DNA of 64,000 bases from the NCBI GenBank assembly GCA_017453125.1, contig JAFTKS010000019.1, positions 1 through 64,000 on the forward strand, given 5' to 3'. The translations under genes were made by a program, and so were the position numbers. Position 1 is the first letter of the stretch. Each line of letters opens with the position of its first letter. This document shows, one piece after another, positions 39,670 to 49,264 of the stretch. The notes under the pieces are model-generated. The model worked only from the letters and a program-made list of their open reading frames with translations, ran no database searches and had not been told where the DNA came from. The DNA is from Clostridia bacterium. Lineage in GTDB: Bacteria; Bacillota; Clostridia; Christensenellales; UBA1242.

Positions 39670-41073
39670 ATGATATATGATGTTGCAATAATTGGTGGTG
39701 GTGTAATCGGTTGTGCGATTCTCAATAAATTAACAAGAATTGGAAAAAAATGTGTTTTGCTTGAAAAGGGAAGCGATGTGTCTGTTGGAACAACTAAAGC
39801 AAATAGTGGTATTGTTCACGCAGGCTTTGATGCTAAACCAAATACATTGAAAGCTATTTTAAATGTCAAAGGTGCAAAATTATTTCCTGGGCTTTGTAAA
39901 GAATTAGATGTGCCGTTTAAGCAAAATGGTGCGTTGGTTATAGGCAATGATATGTCTGTTGTAAATTCTTTGTACGAAAGAGGTCTTCAAAATGGTGTTC
40001 AGGGACTAAAAGTTTTGGATAGACAGGCAGTACTTGAGAAAGTTCCTAGTATTACCGATAATATAACTTGTGGATTGTATGCAGAAACTTCTGCAATTGT
40101 TTCACCTTATGAATTTGCTATAGCATTGGCAGAAGAATCGGTTATAAATGGAGCACAAGTAGTTCTTAATTTTACTTTGTCAGATTTCAAAAAAGCATCT
40201 GAAGGATATAGTCTTTCAGATGGTACAAATCAGATTATTGCAAAGAAAATTGTAGTTGCTGTAGGTGGTGCGCATAATGAAGTGGCGGAAATTTTGAATG
40301 CTACAAAATATGACTTGAAATACAGACGTGGTGAGTATTATTTGCTTGATAAGGGCGCTATGGATATAGGTGGGTATACAATATTTCCATTACCAACCAA
40401 AGATAGTAAAGGTGTATTGATTTCTGCTACAACTAGTGGAAATATAATTGTTGGACCTACGTCTATTCCTTCTGAAACGGATAGCACAATTACCACTAAA
40501 TATGGTCTTGATGATATTGCTAGTAAAGCAAATTCAATGTTAAGTAATGTAAATCTACGTAAGAATATAAGAGTGTTTTCTGGTGTAAGAACTCTTGTAG
40601 GTGATGATTTTGTAATTGAAAAAGACTCAAAAAATTCTGACATAATTAATGTTACAGGTATTTGTTCTCCTGGATTATCTGCGAGTCCTGCGATTGCAGA
40701 ATATGTATTGGATTTGCTAGGTTTTGAAAATAAAGAAGTTGTTATCAAAAAATTAGAGCCTAAAATTAGAACACAGTATTTAAGTTCGAATGAGATTAAT
40801 AAATTAATTGCCAAAGAACCTAGGTATGGCAAAATCGTTTGTAGGTGTGAAGGTATTACTGAAATGGAGATTATAAATGCTATCAATTCTCCATTGAAAC
40901 CCACATCTGTTGATGCAATCAAAAGAAGAACAAGGGCAGGAATGGGAAGATGTCAGGGTGGTTTTTGTTTCTTGAAAGTAATGGAGTTACTTGCTAAAGA
41001 ACATAATATAAAAATTGATGATATAACAAAAGAAAATCAGAATAGTCGAATAATTGTTGGAGATATTAGATGA
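39670..41073 (+). CDS. glpA: FAD-dependent glycerol-3-phosphate dehydrogenase-like oxidoreductase with [2Fe-2S] tail
   Basis: The 467-residue protein has an N-terminal FAD motif (AIIGGGVIGCAI), a DAO-family body (TTKANSGIVHAGFD), and a C-terminal BFD-like [2Fe-2S] domain (CRCEGITEMEI and GRCQGGFC). This is the architecture of the Clostridial GlpA-type enzyme that oxidises glycerol-3-P to DHAP. The ATG at 39670 follows GAGGTG. The next two genes overlap it and complete the set. Confidence 0.85.
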   Translation: MIYDVAIIGGGVIGCAILNKLTRIGKKCVLLEKGSDVSVGTTKANSGIVHAGFDAKPNTLKAILNVKGAKLFPGLCKELDVPFKQNGALVIGNDMSVVNSLYERGLQNGVQGLKVLDRQAVLEKVPSITDNITCGLYAETSAIVSPYEFAIALAEESVINGAQVVLNFTLSDFKKASEGYSLSDGTNQIIAKKIVVAVGGAHNEVAEILNATKYDLKYRRGEYYLLDKGAMDIGGYTIFPLPTKDSKGVLISATTSGNIIVGPTSIPSETDSTITTKYGLDDIASKANSMLSNVNLRKNIRVFSGVRTLVGDDFVIEKDSKNSDIINVTGICSPGLSASPAIAEYVLDLLGFENKEVVIKKLEPKIRTQYLSSNEINKLIAKEPRYGKIVCRCEGITEMEIINAINSPLKPTSVDAIKRRTRAGMGRCQGGFCFLKVMELLAKEHNIKIDDITKENQNSRIIVGDIR

Positions 41074-42296
41074 TGAAAGATTATGATGTTGTAGTAATTG
41101 GTGGCGGACCTGCTGGAATGGGCGCTTGCCTAGAGTCAGCCAAAACGGGCGCAAAAACATTACTAATTGAAAGAGATAGTAGGTTGGGTGGAATTTTGAA
41201 TCAGTGTATTCATAATGGTTTTGGATTACACTATTTCAAAGAGGAACTTACAGGACCTGAATATGCATATAGATTCAAAAAACTTGTTGAAGAGTCTAAT
41301 GTTGATGTTTTATTAAATACGTTTGTTACCAAGGTTGAAGGCAAGAAATTAACTATTATGAATAGTGATGGCATTCAAGTTATTGAGCCAAAATCTATTG
41401 TTTTCTCTATGGGGTGTAGGGAAAAAACTGCTGGTAATATTAGACTTAATGGTACAAGACCTGTTGGTGTTATGACGGCTGGTCAAGCACAAAAACTTGT
41501 TAATTATTGCGGAAAACTTCCTGGAAAAAAGGTTGTAATTCTAGGTAGTGGCGACATTGGATTGATAATGGCTAGAAGGCTAACTTTTGCGGGAGCGGAA
41601 GTATTAAAGGTATTGGAACTTATGAATACATCAAGTGGACTTCCTAGAAATATAAGACAATGCCTTGATGATTTCAATATTCCAATTTATTATAATACAA
41701 CAATTACAGAAGTATTAGGAAAAGATAGAGTTGAAGGAATTAAGTTTGCAAAGGTTGATAAGAATTTGAATCCAATAATGGAATCGGAAGAATTCTTTGA
41801 ATGTGACTTGGTTATTCTATCAGTAGGGCTCGCTCCTGAATACGATATTGTCAATAATCCTGTGATAGATAGTAGAACTGGTGGACTTGTTGTCAATGAG
41901 TTTAGAGAATGTTCGGAAGGTGTTTTTGCTTGTGGAAACGTATTGCACGTTCACGATTTAGTAGATAATGTGACCGCTGAGAGTATGACTGCTGGTAGAA
42001 ATGCAGGGCTCTATGCTCAAGGTAAATTAAAAAGAGGTATAGAGCATAAGATTTCAAATGGTGAAGGGGTGAGATATACTGTTCCTAGCACTTATTTTGA
42101 ATCTGATGGCGAATTGGAAATTTATTTTAGAATTATGAAAAAGTATCTATCTCCATCAATTGTTGTGATGCAAGGGGACGAAGTTGTTTTTTCAAAGTCA
42201 TACATTGCACTTAATCCTGGAGAAATGGAAAGTATAAAAATTGATAAATCCAAACTGAAAGGAGATATTTCTGTCTTGGTAAAGGAGAGAGTATGA
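41070..42296 (+). CDS. NAD(P)/FAD-dependent pyridine nucleotide oxidoreductase (GlpB-like partner)
   Basis: The 408-residue protein has two dinucleotide folds: VVIGGGPAGMGACLES at the N-terminus and VVILGSGDIGLIMARR at about 153-168. ACGNVLHVHDLVDNV places the FAD C-terminal motif near 290. It overlaps the previous gene (ATGA). It presumably passes electrons from the GlpA-like subunit. Confidence 0.85.
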   Translation: MMKDYDVVVIGGGPAGMGACLESAKTGAKTLLIERDSRLGGILNQCIHNGFGLHYFKEELTGPEYAYRFKKLVEESNVDVLLNTFVTKVEGKKLTIMNSDGIQVIEPKSIVFSMGCREKTAGNIRLNGTRPVGVMTAGQAQKLVNYCGKLPGKKVVILGSGDIGLIMARRLTFAGAEVLKVLELMNTSSGLPRNIRQCLDDFNIPIYYNTTITEVLGKDRVEGIKFAKVDKNLNPIMESEEFFECDLVILSVGLAPEYDIVNNPVIDSRTGGLVVNEFRECSEGVFACGNVLHVHDLVDNVTAESMTAGRNAGLYAQGKLKRGIEHKISNGEGVRYTVPSTYFESDGELEIYFRIMKKYLSPSIVVMQGDEVVFSKSYIALNPGEMESIKIDKSKLKGDISVLVKERV

Positions 42297-42628
42297 ATTT
42301 AGTTTGTATAAAGTGCCCAAGAGGCTGTTTGCTAAATATTGACAAAGATGGAACTATTTCGGGAAATTTGTGTCCAAGAGGGCTTGATTATGCAAAAGAA
42401 GAACAGACTTGTCCGATGAGAATTGTTACTTCTCTTGTAAGATCTGGTAATCTAATTGTTCCTGTAAAAACGACAGTAGAAGTTCCAAAGATTAAAATTG
42501 ATCAAGTGTTAGAAGAAATATCTTGTTTGAATATTGAAAATCCAGCAATTGGCAAGATTATTAAGAAAAATGTTTGTGGAACTAGTGCAGATATTATTAT
42601 TACTGGAGAGCCATATATTCCGAATTGA
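42293..42628 (+). CDS. DUF1667 cysteine-rich protein
   Basis: The 111-residue protein has cysteines in CIKCPRGC, NLCPRG and TCPMR, which probably bind a metal or cluster, followed by SLVRSGNLIVPVKTTVEVPK. DUF1667 genes regularly follow the two oxidoreductases of Clostridial glp clusters, as here. It overlaps the previous gene by 4 bp (ATGA). Its exact role is unknown. Confidence 0.85.
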   Translation: MNLVCIKCPRGCLLNIDKDGTISGNLCPRGLDYAKEEQTCPMRIVTSLVRSGNLIVPVKTTVEVPKIKIDQVLEEISCLNIENPAIGKIIKKNVCGTSADIIITGEPYIPN

Positions 42629-42743
42629 TTTAAAAAATTTGATAATATTGAATGATTAGATTGTTTTTAATATTATCAATTTTTTTTGTTTATAATAAAT
42701 TTATTTTTGTTTCATCGCATATAATAAACCTAAAGGGGTTAAT

Positions 42744-43472
42744 ATGTGGGAAGTTACTCTAATTGGATATAAAAAAGATCTGATGTATTTGGCAATTTTA
42801 GAAGAACAACTTATGCAAAATTTGGTTGAAGTGCCTATTATTGCTATGGTAATACGTGGAGAAGAAGTGTATTGTAGTATTGCAACCGATAGTAAAAAAT
42901 CTATTAAATATATAAAAAGTTGTATACTTGAGACAATAATTAAGATTTGTAAAGAAGAGTATTTTCGAGAAAATATAAAAATACTAGGATCTGATAAATA
43001 TCTAAATGACTTTATTTTGACCTCTTTAACATATGTTGATATTCAAGATGAGGTTGAATTTGCTACTATAAGATTCAAGTTTACACCTCGGATACATATA
43101 CGTTCTCTTGTAAGATTCAAATTAAGCAAGTTATATAATGTCTGGAAAAAATTTGCTATATATTTTAATTCTTCATTAAATGGGATAATAAAAGACCAAA
43201 TTTATCTGGAATTTTTAAAATTTCTGGCAAGTAATATGGTAGAACAGAATGATATTATTTATGTTGAAGAGAATAATAATAGTTTGGCTATTCTTGACAA
43301 AGACAGAAATGTAGTTAAAAAAACACATAAAAGTGATGAAATAGATTTAATAGTAAGTCTGATTATGTTTTCGCCAAAGAAACTAGTCATAAATTGTCTT
43401 GATAATTTTTCAAATAATGTTTCTGCTATTTTAAAGTATATTTTTGAAGATAAAATTTGCTTAATTTTGTGA
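42744..43472 (+). CDS. ytxC: YtxC-like sporulation-associated protein
   Basis: The 242-residue protein has no signal peptide or membrane segment. The middle block RFKLSKLYNVWKKFAIYFN … DQIYLEFLKFLASNMV fits the YtxC pattern (FRLK-x-Y … EY-x-EFI-x-L-L-x-x-FV). B. subtilis ytxC is directly upstream of thrS, and here it directly precedes T-box-thrS. The call rests on this block and on synteny; overall similarity looks low. Confidence 0.6.
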   Translation: MWEVTLIGYKKDLMYLAILEEQLMQNLVEVPIIAMVIRGEEVYCSIATDSKKSIKYIKSCILETIIKICKEEYFRENIKILGSDKYLNDFILTSLTYVDIQDEVEFATIRFKFTPRIHIRSLVRFKLSKLYNVWKKFAIYFNSSLNGIIKDQIYLEFLKFLASNMVEQNDIIYVEENNNSLAILDKDRNVVKKTHKSDEIDLIVSLIMFSPKKLVINCLDNFSNNVSAILKYIFEDKICLIL

Positions 43473-43488
43473 ATTTTTAAAAAAATAC

Positions 43489-43518
43489 TTGACAATAATA
43501 TTTTTATGGGGTTAAAAT
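43489..43518 (+). promoter_or_regulatory. Promoter of the thrS leader
   Basis: TTGACA at 43489-43494 and TAAAAT at 43513-43518 with an 18-bp spacer. Confidence 0.75.
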
Positions 43519-43524
43519 AAACTC

Positions 43525-43752
43525 ATACAATTAAATATGTATAAAGAGGAAAGACAAGTAGTTATTTGTAGATTCAAATACAGAGAGTAAGGGGTGCTGA
43601 GAACCTTGCAAAGAAACAAATATATGAAACCACTTTCTGAGTACAGGAAGGAAACCGTAAACCATAAAGAGTGGATTGTGTAAACAATCAAATAAGGTGG
43701 AACCGCGATTATATATCGTCCTTATGTTTTTAAAAGCATAAGGATTTTTTTA
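43525..43752 (+). promoter_or_regulatory. Threonine T-box riboswitch
   Basis: The T-box sequence AAGGTGGAACCGCG lies at 43694-43707, preceded by a stem I region with GAGAGTAAGGGGTGCTGAGAA-type elements. GAAACCA at 43626-43632 offers ACC (43629-43631) as a threonine specifier. The terminator TCCTTATG/CATAAGGA (43719-43744) plus seven Ts follows, overlapped by the T-box antiterminator. Uncharged tRNA-Thr should stop termination and switch on thrS. Specifier and downstream gene agree. Confidence 0.93.
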
Positions 43753-43787
43753 TTCCTTATGACTAACATTACAAGGAGAGTAAAATA

Positions 43788-45554
43788 ATGAGTGAAGTTA
43801 ATGAAAAGCAAATGATGTATAGACATAGTATGAGTCACGTTCTTGCAAAGGCTGTAAAGGAGTTGTTTGGTAATAGTACAAAATTAGCAATCGGTCCTGC
43901 GATTGATAATGGTTTCTATTATGATTTTGATACAGAAAAGTCAATTACAAATGACGATTTTTCTGCTATTGAGAGCAAAATGAAAGAGATTATTGAGAGA
44001 AATGAGGATTTTGTGCGAAAAGAAATTTCAAGAAAAGATGCTCTTGAAATGTTCAAAGATGAACCTTACAAGGTAGAACTTATTTCCGAACTTCCTGAAA
44101 ATGAAACTATTTCTATTTATTATTTAGGAGAGGATTTTGTTGATCTTTGTAGAGGTCCTCACGTTGAAAATACCAAGTATTTGAGAGGATTTGCTTATAA
44201 AATTAATAGAGTAAGTGGTGCTTATTGGAAAGGTAGTGAGAAAAACAAAATGCTCCAAAGAGTCTATGTATATGGATTCCTAGACAAGTCAGATTTGAAA
44301 AAATACATCAATATGATTGAAGAGGCAATTAAAAGAGATCATAATAAACTTGGACGTGAGTTGGGTATATTTACAACTGTAGATACTATTGGTCAAGGAC
44401 TTCCAATTCTTCTTCCGAAGGGTGCTAGAATTATTCAATTGCTACAGAGATTTGTTGAAGATGAAGAGCAAAGAAGGGGTTGGTTGCTTACAAAAACTCC
44501 GTTTATGGCAAAAAGCGATTTGTATAAAATTTCTGGTCACTGGGATCACTATAAAGATGGAATGTTTGTTCTTGGTGATGAAGAGAAAGACAAAGAAGTG
44601 TTCGCTCTTCGCCCTATGACTTGTCCGTTCCAATATCAAGCATACTTGAATGAATCTAGGTCATATAAAGATTTGCCACTAAGATATAATGAAACGTCAA
44701 CTTTGTTTAGAAATGAATCTAGCGGAGAAATGCACGGACTTATAAGAGTAAGACAATTTACTATATCCGAAGGGCATTTGATGTGTACTCCTGATCAACT
44801 TGAAGAAGAATTTAAAGGTTGTCTTGAACTTGCTATTTATATGTTAAAAACTCTTGGTTTGTATGAAGATGCATCGTATAGATTCTCGCAATGGGATCCA
44901 AACAATAGAGAGAAATATATTGGAACTGAGGAACAGTGGAATGAGGCTCAAGGAATTATGGGAAGAATTCTTGATAACCTTGAAATCCCATATAATATTG
45001 GTATTGGAGAGGCTGCGTTCTATGGTCCAAAACTTGATATTCAGATAAAGAATGTTTGGGGAAAAGAAGATACACTTATTACTATTCAGATTGACCAATT
45101 ACTTGCAGAGCAATTTGGAATGGAATATACAGACAAAGATGGTTCTAAGAAAAGACCATATATTATTCATAGAACGAGTATCGGCTGTTATGAAAGAACT
45201 CTTGCATACCTTATTGAGAAGTTTGCTGGTGCGTTCCCAACTTGGTTAGCACCAACTCAAGTTAAAATATTGAATATTGCAGATGCACATTTAGACTATG
45301 CTATTGAATTAAAGAAAAAATTGGAAAGTAGTGGTATTCGCGTTGAACTAGATGATAGAAATGAAAAAATCGGTAAGAAAATCAGAGATGCACAACTTGA
45401 AAAAGTTCCATATTCTTTGATAGTTGGAGATAATGAAGTTTCTAGCAATTCTGTTGCTGTTAGAAAGAGATTTGTTGGAGATCAAGGAGTCAAGAGTGTT
45501 GATGATTTCTTGAGAGATATCTTGGTTGAAATTAATTCAAAAGCACTTAATTAA
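43788..45554 (+). CDS. thrS: Threonyl-tRNA synthetase lacking the TGS domain
   Basis: The 588-residue protein is a class II synthetase. It begins directly with the editing domain (HSMSHVLAKAV, then CRGPH for the second metal pair), so the N-terminal TGS domain of about 60 residues found in most bacterial ThrS is missing. The catalytic core has zinc ligands in RPMTCPFQ (usual MNCPGH), EGHLMCT and IIHRTSIGCYER, and a C-terminal anticodon domain follows. AAGGAGAG precedes the ATG, and no upstream frame encodes a TGS domain, so the truncation is real. It is controlled by the T-box. Confidence 0.95.
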   Translation: MSEVNEKQMMYRHSMSHVLAKAVKELFGNSTKLAIGPAIDNGFYYDFDTEKSITNDDFSAIESKMKEIIERNEDFVRKEISRKDALEMFKDEPYKVELISELPENETISIYYLGEDFVDLCRGPHVENTKYLRGFAYKINRVSGAYWKGSEKNKMLQRVYVYGFLDKSDLKKYINMIEEAIKRDHNKLGRELGIFTTVDTIGQGLPILLPKGARIIQLLQRFVEDEEQRRGWLLTKTPFMAKSDLYKISGHWDHYKDGMFVLGDEEKDKEVFALRPMTCPFQYQAYLNESRSYKDLPLRYNETSTLFRNESSGEMHGLIRVRQFTISEGHLMCTPDQLEEEFKGCLELAIYMLKTLGLYEDASYRFSQWDPNNREKYIGTEEQWNEAQGIMGRILDNLEIPYNIGIGEAAFYGPKLDIQIKNVWGKEDTLITIQIDQLLAEQFGMEYTDKDGSKKRPYIIHRTSIGCYERTLAYLIEKFAGAFPTWLAPTQVKILNIADAHLDYAIELKKKLESSGIRVELDDRNEKIGKKIRDAQLEKVPYSLIVGDNEVSSNSVAVRKRFVGDQGVKSVDDFLRDILVEINSKALN

Positions 45555-45560
45555 ATGTAA

Positions 45561-45592
45561 AAAAGAACCCTAAAAATAGGGTTCTTTTTCTA
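45561..45592 (+). terminator. thrS terminator
   Basis: AAGAACCCTA (45563-45572) pairs perfectly with TAGGGTTCTT (45577-45586), followed by Ts. Confidence 0.9.
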
Positions 45593-45613
45593 TTATAGAT
45601 TAAATATATAAAA

Positions 45614-46402
45614 TTATAATGTGTTTTCAAGTTCTACTGAAGAATTGATTGTTGAGGCATAATCTGCAATGCTTCTATATAAGTATTGGTTGCCAATTTC
45701 ATTAGTCCACGATTCTGTTAATGGTTTTTTGTTTTCGATAATTGTCGAAGATGTGTCTGTTCTTTTGAATATTATACCTGTAGGACCACTTAATTGTACT
45801 AGACTATCTTCATAAACAGCATAAGCTTCGTCTGACATATCATTCTTATGACCAAAAACTGTACCATCTTCGAAATATAGTGTTTTTGATTTTTGATCAA
45901 GAATTTGATAATTATTTCCTTTATATTCTACATCAATTGTCTCTTCGGTAGTGTATTTTTCTTGTAGCGTATTTCTATAAGTTTCATTAGTCAAATTATT
46001 ATATTGTGTTTCTAACAAAATTTCTTTTTTTGAAACTTTCTGACCTAATTTTGTTCTTTCTGTTTTTATAAATTCTTTAGCAAATGGATTGTCTAACATT
46101 AAATCATTGAAGTTTCTATAACGTAAAAATCTTTTATTGCCAAAGGTGTTTTCAAAATCTCTATCAACTGTCTTGATTTCTTGAATGTCGGAACCTGCAT
46201 AAATTACTTCAAAATAATATGGTGAAGTAATGTCTTTATTAATTTTGAATACGTATGTTAGTCCATCGAATTCATATGTAATTCTTTCAGGTTTTTGTTG
46301 TGCGTTTGATGATTGACTTGTTGTAGTATTTTGATTTCCGTTTCTATTTTTATTATTAAAAAATTTATTTTTTATATTGTTTTTAATTTCTTTAAATCCC
46401 AT
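45614..46402 (-). CDS. Hypothetical 262-residue protein with disordered N-terminus
   Basis: A basic, Asn/Gln/Ser-rich, probably disordered segment at about 8-38 precedes a beta-rich soluble body. Two similar strands recur: ITYEFDGLTYVFKI and IDVEYKGNNYQIL. It has no signal peptide or membrane segment. GGGGG precedes the ATG. It is a lone gene between convergent thrS and divergent comM. The family is not recognised. Confidence 0.65.
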   Translation of the reverse strand: MGFKEIKNNIKNKFFNNKNRNGNQNTTTSQSSNAQQKPERITYEFDGLTYVFKINKDITSPYYFEVIYAGSDIQEIKTVDRDFENTFGNKRFLRYRNFNDLMLDNPFAKEFIKTERTKLGQKVSKKEILLETQYNNLTNETYRNTLQEKYTTEETIDVEYKGNNYQILDQKSKTLYFEDGTVFGHKNDMSDEAYAVYEDSLVQLSGPTGIIFKRTDTSSTIIENKKPLTESWTNEIGNQYLYRSIADYASTINSSVELENTL

Positions 46403-46626
46403 ATTGTACCCCCAATATATATTAAGTATACCACATTTCTATCTCAATTTCAATACCTGTTTTATTTATTTTGATTTATCAAAATGTTATATCTATATTA
46501 TTAATTATATTATTATATATATTATAATAGGGAATTTTAAAAAAATTTTTGGATTTATTCAAAATACTTGTTTTTAATTTTTTTTGTGGTTATAATGAAA
46601 ACAATATGTGGATTTTGTGAGGCGTG

Positions 46627-48159
46627 ATGTTATCTATTGTAAATAGTTATGGATTAAATGGAATTGATGGTTATATTATTAAGTGTGAAGTTGATATAAC
46701 TAATGGATTGCCTGGTTATGATATTGTTGGTCTTGTAGGGGCGTCTATGAAAGAGAGTAAAGAAAGGGTTAAATCTGCTATAAAAAATAGTGGATTAAAA
46801 TATCCTATTGTTAAGGTTACTGTTAATCTAGCTCCTGCTGATACAAAAAAAGAAGGTCCAGTGTATGATCTTCCTGTAGCTTTAGGTATTCTTTCCGCCA
46901 CCGAACAAATTCCTGAGAGTACTCTTGATGAATATATCGTACTTGGGGAACTTGGGCTTGATGGAAGTGTTAGGAAAATTAATGGAGTTTTGCCAATCCT
47001 GATTGCGGCACGCTTAGATGGGCACAAAAAGATTATAGTTCCAAAGGAGAATTGTGCAGAGGCAAGCTTTATTGATGGAATGGAAATTTATGGAGTTTCA
47101 TCTCTTAAAGAAGCGGTTAATTTTTTGAAAGGAGAAATGTCACTTAATCCTATCTCTCATTCTGATTATGATGATGTAAAGTCAAAGAAACGAAAAGCTC
47201 TTGATTTTAAATATGTGAAAGGTCAAGCACACGCAAAAAGGGCTCTTGAAATTGCTGCGGCCGGTGGACATAATGTACTTATGATAGGACCTCCTGGAAG
47301 TGGAAAAACAATGCTAGCCAAATGCTTTCCAAGTATTTTGCCAGAACTTACTTTTGAAGAGGCTTTGGAGGTAACAAAGATTCATAGCATTGCAGGTGTT
47401 TTAGATAGCAAAGAAGGTATTGTATATTCAAGACCTATTCGTTCTCCACATCATACAACCACTACAATTGCTCTGACTGGTGGTGGTAGACACGCAAAAC
47501 CTGGAGAAATTAGCCTTGCTCATACTGGAGTTTTGTTTCTTGATGAAATGCCTGAATATAATAGGTCTACTCTTGAAACTCTTCGTCAGCCACTTGAAGA
47601 TGGTGTTATAACTGTCGCTAGAGCAGAAAGTACTGTTGAATATCCTGCAAACTTTACATTAATTGCTAGTATGAATCCTTGTCCTTGCGGTAATTATGGT
47701 TCTAGAGATAAAGAATGTAAATGTACTCCACAAGCGATACATAAATATTTAAGCAAGTTATCTGGACCTCTTATGGATAGAATTGATATGCATATTGAGG
47801 TTGATAGCGTTACATATGATGAGCTTAATAGCGAGGTTCTAGAAGAGCCAAGTGAAGAAATTAAGAAAAGAGTTGACAAAGCAAGGGAAATACAACTCAA
47901 TCGATACAAAGATACTGGAATATTTTCAAATGCAAAAATGAATGATAAGCATCTCAAAGCTCATTGTAAGATATCTATTGAAAGTGATAAGATGCTTAGA
48001 TTCGCATTTGAAAAAATGAATCTTAGTGCTAGAGGATACAATAGGATTTTGAAGGTTGCAAGAACTATAGCCGATCTTGATGGTTCTGAAAATATCCAAG
48101 ATGAACATATTATGGAAGCGATTTCGTATAGATCTCTTGATGGGAAATATTGGGGTTAA
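46627..48159 (+). CDS. comM: YifB/ComM-family Mg-chelatase-like AAA+ ATPase
   Basis: The 510-residue protein has an N-terminal Lon-protease-like S5 fold (LPGYDIVGL … KESKERVKSAIKNSG). The AAA+ core has Walker A GPPGSGKTMLAK (about 221-232) and Walker B LFLDEMPEY, with CPCGNYGS nearby and a C-terminal helical domain (LSARGYNRILKVARTIADL). ComM is a branch-migration helicase that helps integrate DNA during transformation. It is followed 1 bp later by dprA, another transformation gene. The ATG at 46627 is chosen over the GTG at 46624 for ribosome-site spacing. Confidence 0.94.
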   Translation: MLSIVNSYGLNGIDGYIIKCEVDITNGLPGYDIVGLVGASMKESKERVKSAIKNSGLKYPIVKVTVNLAPADTKKEGPVYDLPVALGILSATEQIPESTLDEYIVLGELGLDGSVRKINGVLPILIAARLDGHKKIIVPKENCAEASFIDGMEIYGVSSLKEAVNFLKGEMSLNPISHSDYDDVKSKKRKALDFKYVKGQAHAKRALEIAAAGGHNVLMIGPPGSGKTMLAKCFPSILPELTFEEALEVTKIHSIAGVLDSKEGIVYSRPIRSPHHTTTTIALTGGGRHAKPGEISLAHTGVLFLDEMPEYNRSTLETLRQPLEDGVITVARAESTVEYPANFTLIASMNPCPCGNYGSRDKECKCTPQAIHKYLSKLSGPLMDRIDMHIEVDSVTYDELNSEVLEEPSEEIKKRVDKAREIQLNRYKDTGIFSNAKMNDKHLKAHCKISIESDKMLRFAFEKMNLSARGYNRILKVARTIADLDGSENIQDEHIMEAISYRSLDGKYWG

Positions 48160-48160
48160 T

Positions 48161-49264
48161 ATGTATAGTAAAACAGAAAAAGTAATAATGTGGTTATCAA
48201 CATTTGAATTTATGAGTTATAAGAAAGCTATGTTTGTTATAAATGCTTTTGAAGACTTAGAAGAGTTTTTTGATAATATGGATACATATAAACCTGTTCT
48301 AAAAACTTGTTTTGAGCCTGATGAAGTTAATGCACTTCTTTCTGAGAGAAACTTTTCTTATATTGATAATGTTATTAAAAATTATGATAAATTAAACATA
48401 GTTGTTGTAACAATTAGAAGTAAGGCGTATCCGGAACTTCTCAAAGAAATAGATTCATCTCCAATTATGCTATATTGCAGAGGAGACATATCTCTTCTTC
48501 AAAAAGATGCTTTGGGTGTAGTTGGAACAAGGCGTGCTACAAAATATGGTAAAGATTGTTGTGCTAAATTTGTACAAGATATTGCTAGTGAAGATATAGT
48601 GATTGTCAGTGGTTTAGCTGATGGTATTGATACTGTAGCACATAAAAGTTGTCTTGGTGTTAATGGAAAAACCATTGCTGTATTGGGTGGCGGACTTTTG
48701 AATATATATCCGTCTTCTAATATAAGATTGGCAGAAGAAATTGTAGAAAAGGGTGGTTTACTTATTTCTGAATATAAGCCAAATGAACAATCTTTGACAT
48801 ATCACTTTCCAATTAGAAACCGAATTATAGCAGGACTATCAAAGGCTGTGTTTATTGTTGAGGCTACAGAGAAAAGTGGCAGTATGCATACAAAGAACTA
48901 TGCTATTGAATATAATCGAGAAGTTTTTGCTTTGCCTGGAAGAATTTCTGATATATATAGCGTTGGGTGTAACAAGTGTATTCAGAATGGACAAGCACGT
49001 ATGGTACTTGGATCTTTGGAGATAATAGATTTTTTTGGCAAAAATTCAAAAGAACAAGCTTCAAAGCATATTGTTCAGTTGACTTGTGAAGAGCAATTGA
49101 TATATGATGCATTATTAGGATACGAGAAGAACTTTGATGAATTATTAAGAGAAACAGGTCTTGAAGCAAAGGTTCTTCAAACACTGCTTATGAGGATGTC
49201 TTTGCAAGGTGTAGTTGATAGGCTTCCAAATAATTATTATTCACTTATACAAGGAGATTTATGA
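48161..49264 (+). CDS. dprA: DNA processing protein DprA
   Basis: The 367-residue protein has the Rossmann-type DprA core: VGTRRATKYGK (about 137-147), VSGLADGIDTVAHKSCL, AVLGGGLLNIYPSSN and RNRIIAGLS. A C-terminal winged-helix-like region (FDELLRETGLEAKVLQTLLMRM) follows. DprA loads RecA on incoming single-stranded DNA. comM-dprA-topA is a standard Firmicute order. Confidence 0.94.
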   Translation: MYSKTEKVIMWLSTFEFMSYKKAMFVINAFEDLEEFFDNMDTYKPVLKTCFEPDEVNALLSERNFSYIDNVIKNYDKLNIVVVTIRSKAYPELLKEIDSSPIMLYCRGDISLLQKDALGVVGTRRATKYGKDCCAKFVQDIASEDIVIVSGLADGIDTVAHKSCLGVNGKTIAVLGGGLLNIYPSSNIRLAEEIVEKGGLLISEYKPNEQSLTYHFPIRNRIIAGLSKAVFIVEATEKSGSMHTKNYAIEYNREVFALPGRISDIYSVGCNKCIQNGQARMVLGSLEIIDFFGKNSKEQASKHIVQLTCEEQLIYDALLGYEKNFDELLRETGLEAKVLQTLLMRMSLQGVVDRLPNNYYSLIQGDL

